Source: an uncultured bacterium
Lineage (GTDB): Bacteria; Bacillota; Clostridia; Oscillospirales; Ruminococcaceae
Direction of reading: 5' to 3'
DNA: 14,052 bases
Assembly: GCA_905214265.1 (NCBI GenBank)
Contig: CAJMLQ010000078.1
Coordinates: forward strand, 1-14,052
Shown here: in pieces, positions 1-6,404 of the stretch
How the letters are laid out: every line of letters begins with the position of its first letter
Position numbering within the stretch: the first letter of the stretch is position 1
Program-made: the position numbers and the translations under genes
Notes under the pieces: generated by a model
Told to the model about the DNA's origin: nothing
What the model saw: only the letters and a program-made list of their open reading frames with translations
The model's database searches: none

Positions 1-81
1 CTTGTCGCTGTCCTGCGGTATCTCGATGATCTCACCGGGCAGCACCACAAGAAAACCTTTTGGGCCTGTCTGCTTGTCCAT
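1..81 (-). CDS. Unknown protein, N-terminal 27 codons only (runs off window)
   Basis: An open frame begins with ATG at 81 on the minus strand and continues past base 1 without a stop. The start is well supported: a GGAGG ribosome site (complement of 90-94) lies 8 nt upstream. The visible peptide starts MDKQTGPKGF, followed by a short hydrophobic stretch (LVVLPGEIIEI, residues 11-21) and an acidic end. No family is recognisable from 27 residues, and no signal peptide or membrane segment is evident. Its leader contains a promoter-like -10, an AT-rich palindrome and a hairpin (separate entries), so it is probably regulated. The rest of the gene is needed for any function call. Confidence 0.6.
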   Translation of the reverse strand, partial: MDKQTGPKGFLVVLPGEIIEIPQDSDK

Positions 82-106
82 CAGCGTCACCTCCAATCGC
101 GTTTGT

Positions 107-192
107 ATTCAGCCCTCTACTATATATGGCATGAGAAAGGCTGAATTGTTCCAATGTTTCCAAAATTTTTTGAGATTTTTTGAAAAAATCTC
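107..192 (-). promoter_or_regulatory. Structured leader of the partial gene at 1-81
   Basis: Two inverted repeats lie between the -10-like site at 224-229 and the start codon at 81. One has 10-base arms (172-181 and 183-192) around a single base, made of GAGATTTTTT and AAAAAATCTC. The other pairs ATTCAGCC-type arms at 107-114 and 139-146 across a 24-nt loop. Neither is followed by a T-run on the minus strand, so they do not look like terminators. An operator or a folded 5' UTR is possible. Function is inferred only. Confidence 0.35.
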
Positions 193-223
193 GGAATGGA
201 AAGGATAGAAAAGATATGAGTTA

Positions 224-229
224 ATTATA
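224..229 (-). promoter_or_regulatory. Candidate promoter -10 for the partial gene at 1-81
   Basis: The minus strand reads TCGTGTATAAT with TATAAT at 224-229. The same TCGTGTATAAT string forms the -10 region of the araC-type gene at 3486. The -35 region 16-17 bp upstream is poor. The start site would be near 217, giving a leader of about 135 nt. Confidence 0.4.
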
Positions 230-270
230 CACGAAAAATGTGAATAAATCTATTGCTTCCACGCACAGGC

Positions 271-312
271 AAAAAAATAACGGGTACTCAGCTTTCACCG
301 AATACCCGTTAT
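271..312 (-). terminator. Intrinsic terminator after the 42-codon ORF
   Basis: On the minus strand a perfect 10-bp stem (ATAACGGGTA at 303-312 pairing with TACCCGTTAT at 277-286, 16-nt loop) runs directly into a T-run opposite 271-277. It begins 5 nt past the stop codon of the small ORF, so it closes that transcription unit. It could also act as an attenuator for the gene starting at 81. Confidence 0.8.
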
Positions 313-317
313 CTCGT

Positions 318-446
318 TTACCAACCCCGTCTGACAGATGCCACAATCGTAATTTCTGGAATTACTTTCTTATGAGCACCCGTGTAACGGGCGGTGCTGT
401 TTTTTTCGGCGGCTTCCTCCCGCCAGATCCAGAGCGCGTGCTTCAT
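318..446 (-). CDS. Small ORF, 42 aa, unknown function
   Basis: ATG at 446 is preceded by AGGAGG with 8-nt spacing and the frame ends at TAA (318-320). The product starts MKHALWIWREEAAEK and ends RRGW. It is basic, has three tryptophans (6, 8, 42) and no hydrophobic segment long enough to cross a membrane. It sits alone between a consensus sigma-A promoter (512-540) and a perfect terminator (271-312), so a transcript of about 230 nt is very likely. Translation is supported only by the ribosome site. I recognise no family. Alternatives are a regulatory RNA with an incidental ORF, or a leader peptide controlling the gene starting at 81. Confidence 0.55.
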   Translation of the reverse strand: MKHALWIWREEAAEKNSTARYTGAHKKVIPEITIVASVRRGW

Positions 447-467
447 AGTGGATTCCTCCTGGAAACC

Positions 468-481
468 GCCGGCGGTCCGGC
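468..481 (-). other. Hairpin in the 5' UTR of the 42-codon ORF
   Basis: Arms GCCGG (468-472) and CCGGC (477-481) enclose a 4-nt loop in the roughly 59-nt leader between the predicted start of transcription (about 505) and the ORF. It leaves the ribosome site free. It may stabilise the mRNA 5' end. Confidence 0.35.
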
Positions 482-511
482 AGCTCGTTTTTGTGGCTTT
501 TGTCCGTTTTT

Positions 512-540
512 AGTATACCGTTTCGGAAAAGTCCAGTCAA
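512..540 (-). promoter_or_regulatory. Sigma-A promoter of the 42-codon unit
   Basis: On the minus strand TTGACT (complement of 535-540) and TATACT (complement of 512-517) are separated by exactly 17 bp, close to consensus at both hexamers. Predicted transcription starts near 505. It lies just past the terminator of the GH20 gene, so the small unit is independently transcribed. Confidence 0.8.
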
Positions 541-560
541 TCGGAAAATGCCACCTTATC

Positions 561-611
561 AAAAAACAGACCGAAAAGAATCCCCATCCAGCCTAAACTG
601 GATGGGGATTC
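561..611 (-). terminator. Intrinsic terminator of the GH20 gene
   Basis: A perfect 14-bp stem (arms 598-611 and 578-591, 6-nt loop) lies 19 nt after the GH20 stop codon. On the minus strand it is followed by a T-rich tract (TTTTCGGTCTGTTTTTT). This separates the glycosidase transcript from the small unit downstream. Confidence 0.85.
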
Positions 612-630
612 GGAAAGCAAGAAAGGAAAA

Positions 631-2493
631 TCAGATGCGAGAGGCGGAAATCATGCGCTGCCACTGCCACACATCATCCATGGGCAGAGGCACCGTTTCC
701 AGTTCGTCGATCTTTTCGCAGCGCCCATCCAGATATTCGGTCAGCCGGGCCGCTGCGGTTTCCAGCCGTGCAACGCCGCCGCCCAGCCGGGTATCCAGAA
801 CTTCAAAGCCAAAAGGTTTGTTGAAGGCAAACCAAAGCTCCCGCCAGCTGATCCGAAGCGCCTCCGCCTTTTTGACCAGGGCGGGAATATCCGTCTGCGC
901 CAGCTGGCTGAGGACCTCCCGGTTTCCCGTACGGTAGGCCGCTCGAATCCGGCCGGGAAGGGCACACTTGTCCGCCAGAAAATCCGCCAGAACGGCAAAG
1001 AAATGGAAAATCTGAGCACAGGACCGGCTCTCCGAGGCATGACCTTCCATCAGCGGAACCATCTGCCGGTAATGCTCCGTCAGGTCGACACCCTCCAAGT
1101 TTTTGGCGAACAGGTCCAGCAGCGGATCTGTGTATAGGATCACACGGCTGTAGCAATGAGACTCCAGAGGCGGCAGCCCATCCTCCGGGATGCTCCAGCC
1201 GGGGACATCCATCCGGCTGATGTCCAAAAAGGCGTCCATGCTCTCGCCGGTGCAGGCAGCGAAGCGGTCCCGCAGGCGCTCTAGGCTGACGTCCTCCGCG
1301 AAAGTGTATTCCGCGTAGAGCTGAAGGCCCAGCAGGCTGGAAAGGAGGCTGCTTTCCGCGCCGTCGTCGCCCCACATGGTAGCGAATACCTCCTGTACTC
1401 CCTGCTTCCTGCATTGCCGCAGGGCGGGGACCGATGTGCGGAAGGCCATGCCGTAATGAACGGCCAAAGTACTCCAGGTCCAAAGCCCGCCCGCGAAAAC
1501 CAGTCGGTTTGGAAAGCGCTTGTGCCGGGCGATAAAGTCCTCATAAAACGCCTCGTCCAGGTGGTAGTAGTCCCAATAGACCAGCGCAGCGTCCCGAGGC
1601 GTCCGGTCGATGACCTCCTGAGGAATTGTGCCCTCAAGGTCATAGTATTCGGCAGTTTTGGACGCAAGACGGAAATACATGTCGCTCCAGAGCATGGGGG
1701 TCAGCCCGTGGCGGTGGAGAATCTCTATGACTCGGTTAAAGTGGCGAGCGATGATGGAAAACCCATTTTCATAGCCGTGCTGCTGCAGAAATCTGCCCAG
1801 CCCCAGGTCCATAGCTTCATCCATGCCGATATGGATGCGCTTAGACCGGACAGGGGAAGAGGCCGCAACGATCATGTCCTCAATCAGGCGGTACACCTCA
1901 TCACTGTCGCAGAGAAGAACCTCCGCCGTGTCCGCATAGGGCTTCATCTGCTCCCATTTCAGAACGCTGCCCAGGTGGCCCAGGGTCTGGATGCAGGGGA
2001 TCAGCTCGATCCCCAGGGCGTCTGCATAATCGTCCAGCTCTTTTATAACGGCAGCGGAATAAGCACCCCGTTGGTAACCGAAATAGGGATATCCTGGCAC
2101 CTCATAGGTGTCCTCCGTATAGAGCATTGCAGCGTTCATACCCATGCAGGCCATCTTCCGCAACAGAAATTTGACGCTTTCCGGTTTGAGCACCGCGTTG
2201 CGGGAAACGTCGAACATCGCGCCGGTTTTTCCGAAAGCAGGCGCTTCCTCCAAGGAAAAGGGCGCCCCTTTGTCCAATTCCCGGAGAAGCAGGGAGACTC
2301 CCCGGTAAAAATGTGCCTTTTCCCGACAGGCGATAAAGGCCTCCTGGCCGTCAAAGCGCACCTCCAGCCGGTCGGATATACCGGCCATCAGCGGAAGACC
2401 GGTTTCGTCCAGCGCGAAGTCCAGATCCTCGGCCAGCAGCTCCAGACCCTCCCGCCATCCGGCCGGAGCCGCTTTCATGCACAGCTTTTTCAT
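631..2493 (-). CDS. GH20-family beta-N-acetylhexosaminidase (cytoplasmic)
   Basis: This 620-aa protein has the (beta/alpha)8 hexosaminidase hallmarks. A small N-terminal alpha/beta region (about 1-85) precedes the catalytic barrel (about 90-400), which carries HIGMDEA at 221-227. D225-E226 is the Asp-Glu pair that in GH20 positions the substrate acetamido group and donates the proton. Other likely active-site segments are LGHLG (171-175), MLWSDMY (267-273), GGLWTW (335-340) and MWGDDGAE (373-380). There is no signal peptide, so it should remove terminal GlcNAc or GalNAc from imported oligosaccharides. Length and the lack of a secretion signal recall the intracellular GH20C type. ATG at 2493 follows AGGAGG by 7 nt. 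The gene has its own promoter with a palindrome at its start site. A helical C-terminal part (about 400-620) is less familiar. Family is secure; exact substrate is inferred. Confidence 0.85.
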   Translation of the reverse strand: MKKLCMKAAPAGWREGLELLAEDLDFALDETGLPLMAGISDRLEVRFDGQEAFIACREKAHFYRGVSLLLRELDKGAPFSLEEAPAFGKTGAMFDVSRNAVLKPESVKFLLRKMACMGMNAAMLYTEDTYEVPGYPYFGYQRGAYSAAVIKELDDYADALGIELIPCIQTLGHLGSVLKWEQMKPYADTAEVLLCDSDEVYRLIEDMIVAASSPVRSKRIHIGMDEAMDLGLGRFLQQHGYENGFSIIARHFNRVIEILHRHGLTPMLWSDMYFRLASKTAEYYDLEGTIPQEVIDRTPRDAALVYWDYYHLDEAFYEDFIARHKRFPNRLVFAGGLWTWSTLAVHYGMAFRTSVPALRQCRKQGVQEVFATMWGDDGAESSLLSSLLGLQLYAEYTFAEDVSLERLRDRFAACTGESMDAFLDISRMDVPGWSIPEDGLPPLESHCYSRVILYTDPLLDLFAKNLEGVDLTEHYRQMVPLMEGHASESRSCAQIFHFFAVLADFLADKCALPGRIRAAYRTGNREVLSQLAQTDIPALVKKAEALRISWRELWFAFNKPFGFEVLDTRLGGGVARLETAAARLTEYLDGRCEKIDELETVPLPMDDVWQWQRMISASRI

Positions 2494-2514
2494 ATAAATG
2501 CCTCCTGTTGCAGT

Positions 2515-2532
2515 TGTAAATCGTATTTTACA
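2515..2532. promoter_or_regulatory. Palindromic operator candidate at the GH20 start site
   Basis: TGTAAA (2515-2520) and TTTACA (2527-2532) are inverted around 6 bases. The site covers the predicted +1 (about 2531) of the GH20 promoter, a position where a dimeric repressor would block transcription. The protein that binds is unknown; AraC proteins usually prefer direct repeats. Confidence 0.4.
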
Positions 2533-2537
2533 GATTT

Positions 2538-2566
2538 ATGATATTCGATATTTCCTCTCTTGTCAA
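2538..2566 (-). promoter_or_regulatory. Sigma-A promoter of the GH20 gene
   Basis: On the minus strand TTGACA (complement of 2561-2566) and TATCAT (complement of 2538-2543) are 17 bp apart. The predicted start is near 2531, giving a leader of about 38 nt. The GH20 gene can therefore be expressed apart from the AraC-type gene upstream, for which I see no terminator. Confidence 0.75.
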
Positions 2567-2664
2567 GAATAAATAGTTACAAATGCTTATGTGTTTTTGC
2601 GCAGGAACGAAGCGGCCGAAAAGCAACAAACATGGAAAACAAACTTTTTGGTGGAAAAGCGTTT

Positions 2665-3486
2665 TTACTGAACGGAAGCGCCTTCCTGGTTTCTCCGTTT
2701 CAACGCGGCAGCATTGCGGCGGCGACGCCATTCTTCTGGCGGGAGGCCGGTTTCCCGCCGGAAAGCGCGGTAGAAGGCTGAGGGGTCGCCATAGCCGGTT
2801 TGGGCCGCTATGGCCGAGATGCTGCGGTCGGTGGTTTCCAGCAGCTGGCGTGCCTGGCGCAGGCGCATATCCTGGATGCAGCGGTGGGGCGTTGTCCCCC
2901 TCCAGCGGCGGAACAACCGGATGACGTGGTCCTCCGAGTAGCGGAATTCCTGCGCCAGGTCAGACACCCGCACTCCTTCGCTGAGATGCTCGGAGAGGTA
3001 GGCGATCATCTGGGTCACAATGTCGGAAAAAGGATTGGACGGTGCGGAGCTTTCCAGCCTGGAGAGGATTTCGAAAAAGGCTGCCCGTTTGGCGACCTCC
3101 GAGCCATCCATCTGCCAGGCCGCGTCCATCCGGCGCAGCAGCGGTAGGAATTCCTCCGGCTGGAACTGCCCGGACAACGGCAGCGGATGCCGCAGAGCAT
3201 CGCCGTAGCTGCCCAGAAAGTGCAGATAGTAATAAAAGGGAAGGCGGCTGGGCTCCCGGCCCTCCTGGAGCAGCCCGGCCTTCTGAATGTACCACTGGCC
3301 AGGCAGCAGAGAAACCCGCTTGCCATCTTCGTAAAAGATCAGTTCTCCTTCCAGCATCATCAACAGGACATCGGAGTTCGACACCCGGGTCACATGGTAT
3401 TCCCCCGGATCGAACCGGCGGAAGCTGCATGAAATGCAGGGCGATGCCTGGTCTAGGTCCAGATAGTTTCCGGGGTTTGGGTTCAT
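2665..3486 (-). CDS. AraC-family transcriptional regulator
   Basis: This 273-aa protein has an N-terminal cupin-like sensing domain (about 15-110: strands around MMLEGELIFYEDG and LLPGQWYIQKAG) and a C-terminal AraC DNA-binding domain (about 150-255). The first helix-turn-helix is around SDLAQEFRYSEDHVIRLF and the second around ISAIAAQTGYGDPSAFYRAF, with the typical FRRETGLPPEEWR ending. The frame is open upstream to 3516, but ATG at 3486 sits 8 nt after AGGAGG, whereas the ATG at 3492 is only 2 nt away, so 3486 is chosen. The gene is divergent from the GH127 gene and followed by the GH20 gene, which suggests it senses a sugar and controls one or both. A direct repeat in the divergent gap fits autoregulation. 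Confidence 0.88.
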   Translation of the reverse strand: MNPNPGNYLDLDQASPCISCSFRRFDPGEYHVTRVSNSDVLLMMLEGELIFYEDGKRVSLLPGQWYIQKAGLLQEGREPSRLPFYYYLHFLGSYGDALRHPLPLSGQFQPEEFLPLLRRMDAAWQMDGSEVAKRAAFFEILSRLESSAPSNPFSDIVTQMIAYLSEHLSEGVRVSDLAQEFRYSEDHVIRLFRRWRGTTPHRCIQDMRLRQARQLLETTDRSISAIAAQTGYGDPSAFYRAFRRETGLPPEEWRRRRNAAALKRRNQEGASVQ

Positions 3487-3507
3487 GTGCATTCCCTCCT
3501 CTTCTCC

Positions 3508-3535
3508 ATTATACACGACAAATCGATTTTTGCAA
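3508..3535 (-). promoter_or_regulatory. Promoter of the AraC-type gene
   Basis: On the minus strand TTGCAA (3530-3535) and TATAAT (complement of 3508-3513) are 16 bp apart. Transcription would start near 3501, only about 15 nt before the start codon. The -35 lies within the left half of the direct repeat at 3528-3555. Confidence 0.65.
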
Positions 3536-3555
3536 GAAATCGGACGGATTTTGCA
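3528..3555 (+). promoter_or_regulatory. Candidate AraC operator: 21-bp-spaced direct repeat
   Basis: TTTTGCA occurs at 3528-3534 and again at 3549-3555, in the same orientation and exactly 21 bp apart, two helical turns. This is the half-site spacing known from AraC-family operators. The left copy overlaps the regulator's own -35, and the right copy ends 1 bp before the GH127 -35-like hexamer (3557-3562). That layout would let one bound protein repress its own gene and activate GH127. Binding is inferred. Confidence 0.5.
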
Positions 3556-3556
3556 C

Positions 3557-3585
3557 TGGATTTTCCAGCGGAATCTTGGTATGCT
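3557..3585 (+). promoter_or_regulatory. Candidate promoter of the GH127 gene (weak -35, extended -10)
   Basis: TGGTATGCT provides an extended -10 (TATGCT at 3580-3585). The hexamer 17 bp upstream (TGGATT, 3557-3562) is a poor -35, as expected of an activator-dependent promoter. The predicted start near 3592 leaves a leader of about 26 nt. Confidence 0.5.
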
Positions 3586-3617
3586 GTTGTTAAATCTTGT
3601 GGAAAAGAGGAAACGTC

Positions 3618-5453
3618 ATGCTGACGAAACAAAAGCGCGAATTTTTGACATCGAAAGAAGTGAAGCCCACCGGCTGGCTGAAAAGGCAGTTAGAGATCCA
3701 GGCCAGGGGCCTGAGCGGAAATCTGGACAAGGTCTGGCCCGATGTCCGGGACAGTCGCTGGATCGGCGGTAACCGGGAGGGCTGGGAGCGGGTGCCCTAC
3801 TGGCTGGACGGATTCATCCCCTTGGCCTGGCTGTTGGAGGACGCGGATCTGCAGGCCCGGGCCACACGGTATATCGACGCGATCCTGGAACGGCAGCAGC
3901 CCGACGGTTGGCTCTGCCCTTGCACGATGGAGGAGCGCAACATTTACGATATGTGGGCGCTGATGCTCATCGGCAAAGTGCTGGCAGTGTACGGCGACTG
4001 CACCGGTGATCCCCGCATCGAGGGGGCCCTCTATCGGGCGCTGCGCCAGTTCAGGGATTTTTTAAATGAACGGACCCTTGCTCAATGGGGAGCGGCACGG
4101 TGGTTCGAGTGCCTTATCCCCATTTTCTGGCTTTACGAGCGGCGGCCGGAGGAGTGGCTGCTGGATCTGGCCATTCAGCTCCATTGCGAAGGCTTTGACT
4201 ATGAGGCGCTTTATCAGAACTGGATTTTTGCCCAGCCGCGAAAATACTGGAACTTTTTGAGTCATGTGGTCAACGCCGGAATGAGCCTGAAAGCCTCCGC
4301 TCTGCTGTCGCGGATCACTGGCGGCGACCCCGACGCCTTTGCGGAAACGGCGTGGCAGACCCTGATGCGGGACCACGGGATGCCCTGCGGCCATTTCTCC
4401 GGTGACGAGTGCCTGGCCGGGACCAGCCCCATCCGGGGCAGCGAGCTCTGTTCCGTGGCGGAGGCCATGTACTCCTACGAATGGCTGGCAGCCATCACCG
4501 GGAAGGATAAATGGAGCGACCGGCTGGAGATAGCGGCCTTCAACGCCCTGCCCGCCACTATCAGCCCCGACATGTGGAGCCACCAGTACGACCAGATGAC
4601 CAATCAAGTGCAGTGCACCCGCTTCTTTAAAGGGCAGATCCCCTTCGGCACCAACGGCCCGGAATCCCATCTCTTCGGGCTGGAGCCCAATTTCGGATGC
4701 TGCACCGCAAACTTCAACCAGGCGTGGCCGAAGTTTGCCTTGTCGGCCCTGATGCGGACGGAAGATGGTCTTGCCGTGACTGCCATCGCTCCGGTGCGGG
4801 CGGAGATTTTGATAGACGGCTGCCCGGTGTCCTGCGAAATTGAGACCAACTACCCCTTTGAGGATGGTTACCGGGTTCGAGTCAAAACCGGGAGACCGGT
4901 GCGGTTTGCGCTGGAGCTGCGGATCCCGGGCTTTGCGGAGAGCGCCCGGGTGGACGGAGCCGAAGCGAAGCCGGGCGTTCCCTTCCGGGTGGAGCGGGAA
5001 TGGCAGGGAGAGGAAGTGGTGACCGTCTGCTGCACCTTTGCCGCGGAGTATGTCAAGCGTCCCAGCGGCATGTTCTGCGCCCGCCGCGGCCCGCTGCTGT
5101 ACGCTCTGCCCATCCGGGAACAGTGGAACCGCATCGAATACACCCGGGACGGCGTAGAACGGAAATTCCCCTACTGCGACTACGAGGTCATCCCCATGTC
5201 CCCGTGGAATTACGGATTTACCGGCGGGGAACTGACCTTTGTCCAAGGGGAGACCGGAGACTGCCCCTTCTCACCGGAGGGCGCGCCGGTCTTTCTGGAA
5301 ACGGAGCTAGCCCGAATCGACTGGCGGATGAAGGACGGCGCCTGCGAGGAGCTTCCCCGGTCGGCGGAAGCGCTCTCCGCGCCGGAGCAGGTGCGGTTGA
5401 TTCCTTATGGCTGCACCAATCTGCGGATGACCGAAATGCCCATGGTGGAGTAA
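3618..5453 (+). CDS. GH127-type glycosidase (beta-L-arabinofuranosidase-like, DUF1680)
   Basis: This 611-aa protein has the (alpha/alpha)6-barrel segments of the GH127/DUF1680 group (WPDVRDSRWIGGNREGWERV at 40-59; PYWLDGFIPLAWLLED at 60-75) and a C-terminal beta-rich region. The signature residues of the cysteine glycosidase mechanism are present. The Zn site is E276-L-C278 together with C361-C362, where C361 matches the nucleophile described for HypBA1, and E264 in GDE is the candidate acid/base. No signal peptide is visible, so it acts on imported sugar. ATG at 3618 is preceded by GAGG with 7-nt spacing; the frame opens earlier with TTG at 3597 but lacks a ribosome site there. It is divergent from an AraC regulator and ends at a terminator. 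Family is confident; beta-L-arabinofuranoside specificity is inferred, as related families act on other sugars. Confidence 0.82.
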   Translation: MLTKQKREFLTSKEVKPTGWLKRQLEIQARGLSGNLDKVWPDVRDSRWIGGNREGWERVPYWLDGFIPLAWLLEDADLQARATRYIDAILERQQPDGWLCPCTMEERNIYDMWALMLIGKVLAVYGDCTGDPRIEGALYRALRQFRDFLNERTLAQWGAARWFECLIPIFWLYERRPEEWLLDLAIQLHCEGFDYEALYQNWIFAQPRKYWNFLSHVVNAGMSLKASALLSRITGGDPDAFAETAWQTLMRDHGMPCGHFSGDECLAGTSPIRGSELCSVAEAMYSYEWLAAITGKDKWSDRLEIAAFNALPATISPDMWSHQYDQMTNQVQCTRFFKGQIPFGTNGPESHLFGLEPNFGCCTANFNQAWPKFALSALMRTEDGLAVTAIAPVRAEILIDGCPVSCEIETNYPFEDGYRVRVKTGRPVRFALELRIPGFAESARVDGAEAKPGVPFRVEREWQGEEVVTVCCTFAAEYVKRPSGMFCARRGPLLYALPIREQWNRIEYTRDGVERKFPYCDYEVIPMSPWNYGFTGGELTFVQGETGDCPFSPEGAPVFLETELARIDWRMKDGACEELPRSAEALSAPEQVRLIPYGCTNLRMTEMPMVE

Positions 5454-5465
5454 TCCATAGTCAAA

Positions 5466-5512
5466 CAGCGTCCCAGACACAATGCTCGTCCGGGACGCTG
5501 CTTTTTATTTTA
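5466..5512 (+). terminator. Intrinsic terminator of the GH127 gene
   Basis: A 9-bp stem (CAGCGTCCC at 5466-5474 with GGGACGCTG at 5492-5500) is followed by CTTTTTATTTT. It lies 12 nt past the GH127 stop. On the minus strand it is followed by only three Ts, so it is a poor terminator for the convergent methyltransferase gene. Confidence 0.8.
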
Positions 5513-5569
5513 AATTATATCGGAAGACAGAGAGTTGGATACCGGTTCAGGGGCACTGCCGCACGTCGT

Positions 5570-6334
5570 TTATTGCACTCCTTCGCCCGCCCGGGCGTGT
5601 TTCGCGACGAACACCCAGCGCTGGGTGTCGGGAGCAGGCGGGTCGTTGCTGTCCTCGGCGTAGAGGGCCGTCAGGGTCAATCCGGCGCGGCGGAGGGCTT
5701 CCTCCACCTGCTCCAGAGAATAGGCCCGTTCGGCAAAGCTTTCCTCCATCCGCTGGTAGGAACCGTTTTCATCGCTGACAAAGATGGTCAGGTCCATCTG
5801 GACCACCCCGTCCTCCTGAAGGGTGTTCTGCCAGGCGCAGAATACATCGTCATAATCGTAGAGGAAGGCATTGTCTGCCAGAATCTCCTGGTGCTTGTAG
5901 GGAGTGTTCAGGTCAAAGACAAAGACTCCGTCCGGGTGGAGGAACAGCGCCGTCCGGGCGATGGCCCGGCAGAAATCGTCGTAGTCCGTCAGGTGGTTCA
6001 GGGTGTCCAGGGCGCAGACCACGGCGTCCACCGTGCCGTATAGGTCCAGCTCCGTCATTTCCTGGCAGAGATAGGTGATGTCGCGGCCGCTGGTGATCCG
6101 CTTTTGGGTGGCCGCCCAGAGCATGTCCTCGGAATTGTCCACGCCGATGACGTCGTAACCGAGTCCGGCCATCACCTCCGAAAGAGAGCCGGTCCCGCAG
6201 CCCAGGTCCAGCAGGATCCCCCGGAATCCGCCGTTTTCTAGGATGCGGGCGTCGAAATAGGCGCCCCGCTTTTGATAGTCGATCTCCGAGGTCAGCAGGT
6301 CGTAAACCGAGGCAAACTGGCTGTAATGGCTCAT
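5570..6334 (-). CDS. Class I SAM-dependent methyltransferase, substrate unknown
   Basis: This 254-aa Rossmann-fold methyltransferase has motif I as LLDLGCGTGS (41-50), which binds AdoMet, and the acidic end of strand 2 as DVIGVDNS (61-68, D66 likely contacts the ribose). VVCALDTLNHL follows as motif IV and a beta-rich C-terminal half includes FVFDLNT. The N-terminus SHYSQFASVYDLL is typical of a broad Methyltransf_25/11 group of small-molecule or tRNA-type enzymes. ATG at 6334 has GGAGGG 7 nt upstream. A strong terminator-like hairpin with its U-run just 2 nt before that ribosome site separates it from the yerC gene, which leaves its promoter unclear. The substrate cannot be told from sequence or neighbours. 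Confidence 0.82.
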   Translation of the reverse strand: MSHYSQFASVYDLLTSEIDYQKRGAYFDARILENGGFRGILLDLGCGTGSLSEVMAGLGYDVIGVDNSEDMLWAATQKRITSGRDITYLCQEMTELDLYGTVDAVVCALDTLNHLTDYDDFCRAIARTALFLHPDGVFVFDLNTPYKHQEILADNAFLYDYDDVFCAWQNTLQEDGVVQMDLTIFVSDENGSYQRMEESFAERAYSLEQVEEALRRAGLTLTALYAEDSNDPPAPDTQRWVFVAKHARAGEGVQ

Positions 6335-6349
6335 GGCGTATCCCTCCGC

Positions 6350-6377
6350 AAAAAATCAGGCCGCCTTTGGGGCGGCC
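6350..6377 (-). terminator. Terminator or attenuator between yerC and the methyltransferase gene
   Basis: On the minus strand GGCCGCC (6371-6377) pairs with GGCGGCC (6359-6365) around 5 nt, followed by TGA and a run of six Ts (6350-6355). It follows the yerC stop by about 27 nt. The U-run ends 2 nt before the methyltransferase ribosome site, so any transcript reaching that gene from yerC must read through it. Confidence 0.75.
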
Positions 6378-6404
6378 CGGCCTTCTGTCAGGTGTTTCCG
6401 GCGC

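Noticed and set aside
1414..2541. Long plus-strand open frame opposite the GH20 gene
   Set aside because: It is antisense to a clear GH20 coding sequence with catalytic motifs and lacks a ribosome site or family signature.
4062..5246. Long minus-strand open frame opposite the GH127 gene
   Set aside because: GC-rich codon use leaves the antisense frame open; the sense strand holds conserved active-site residues.
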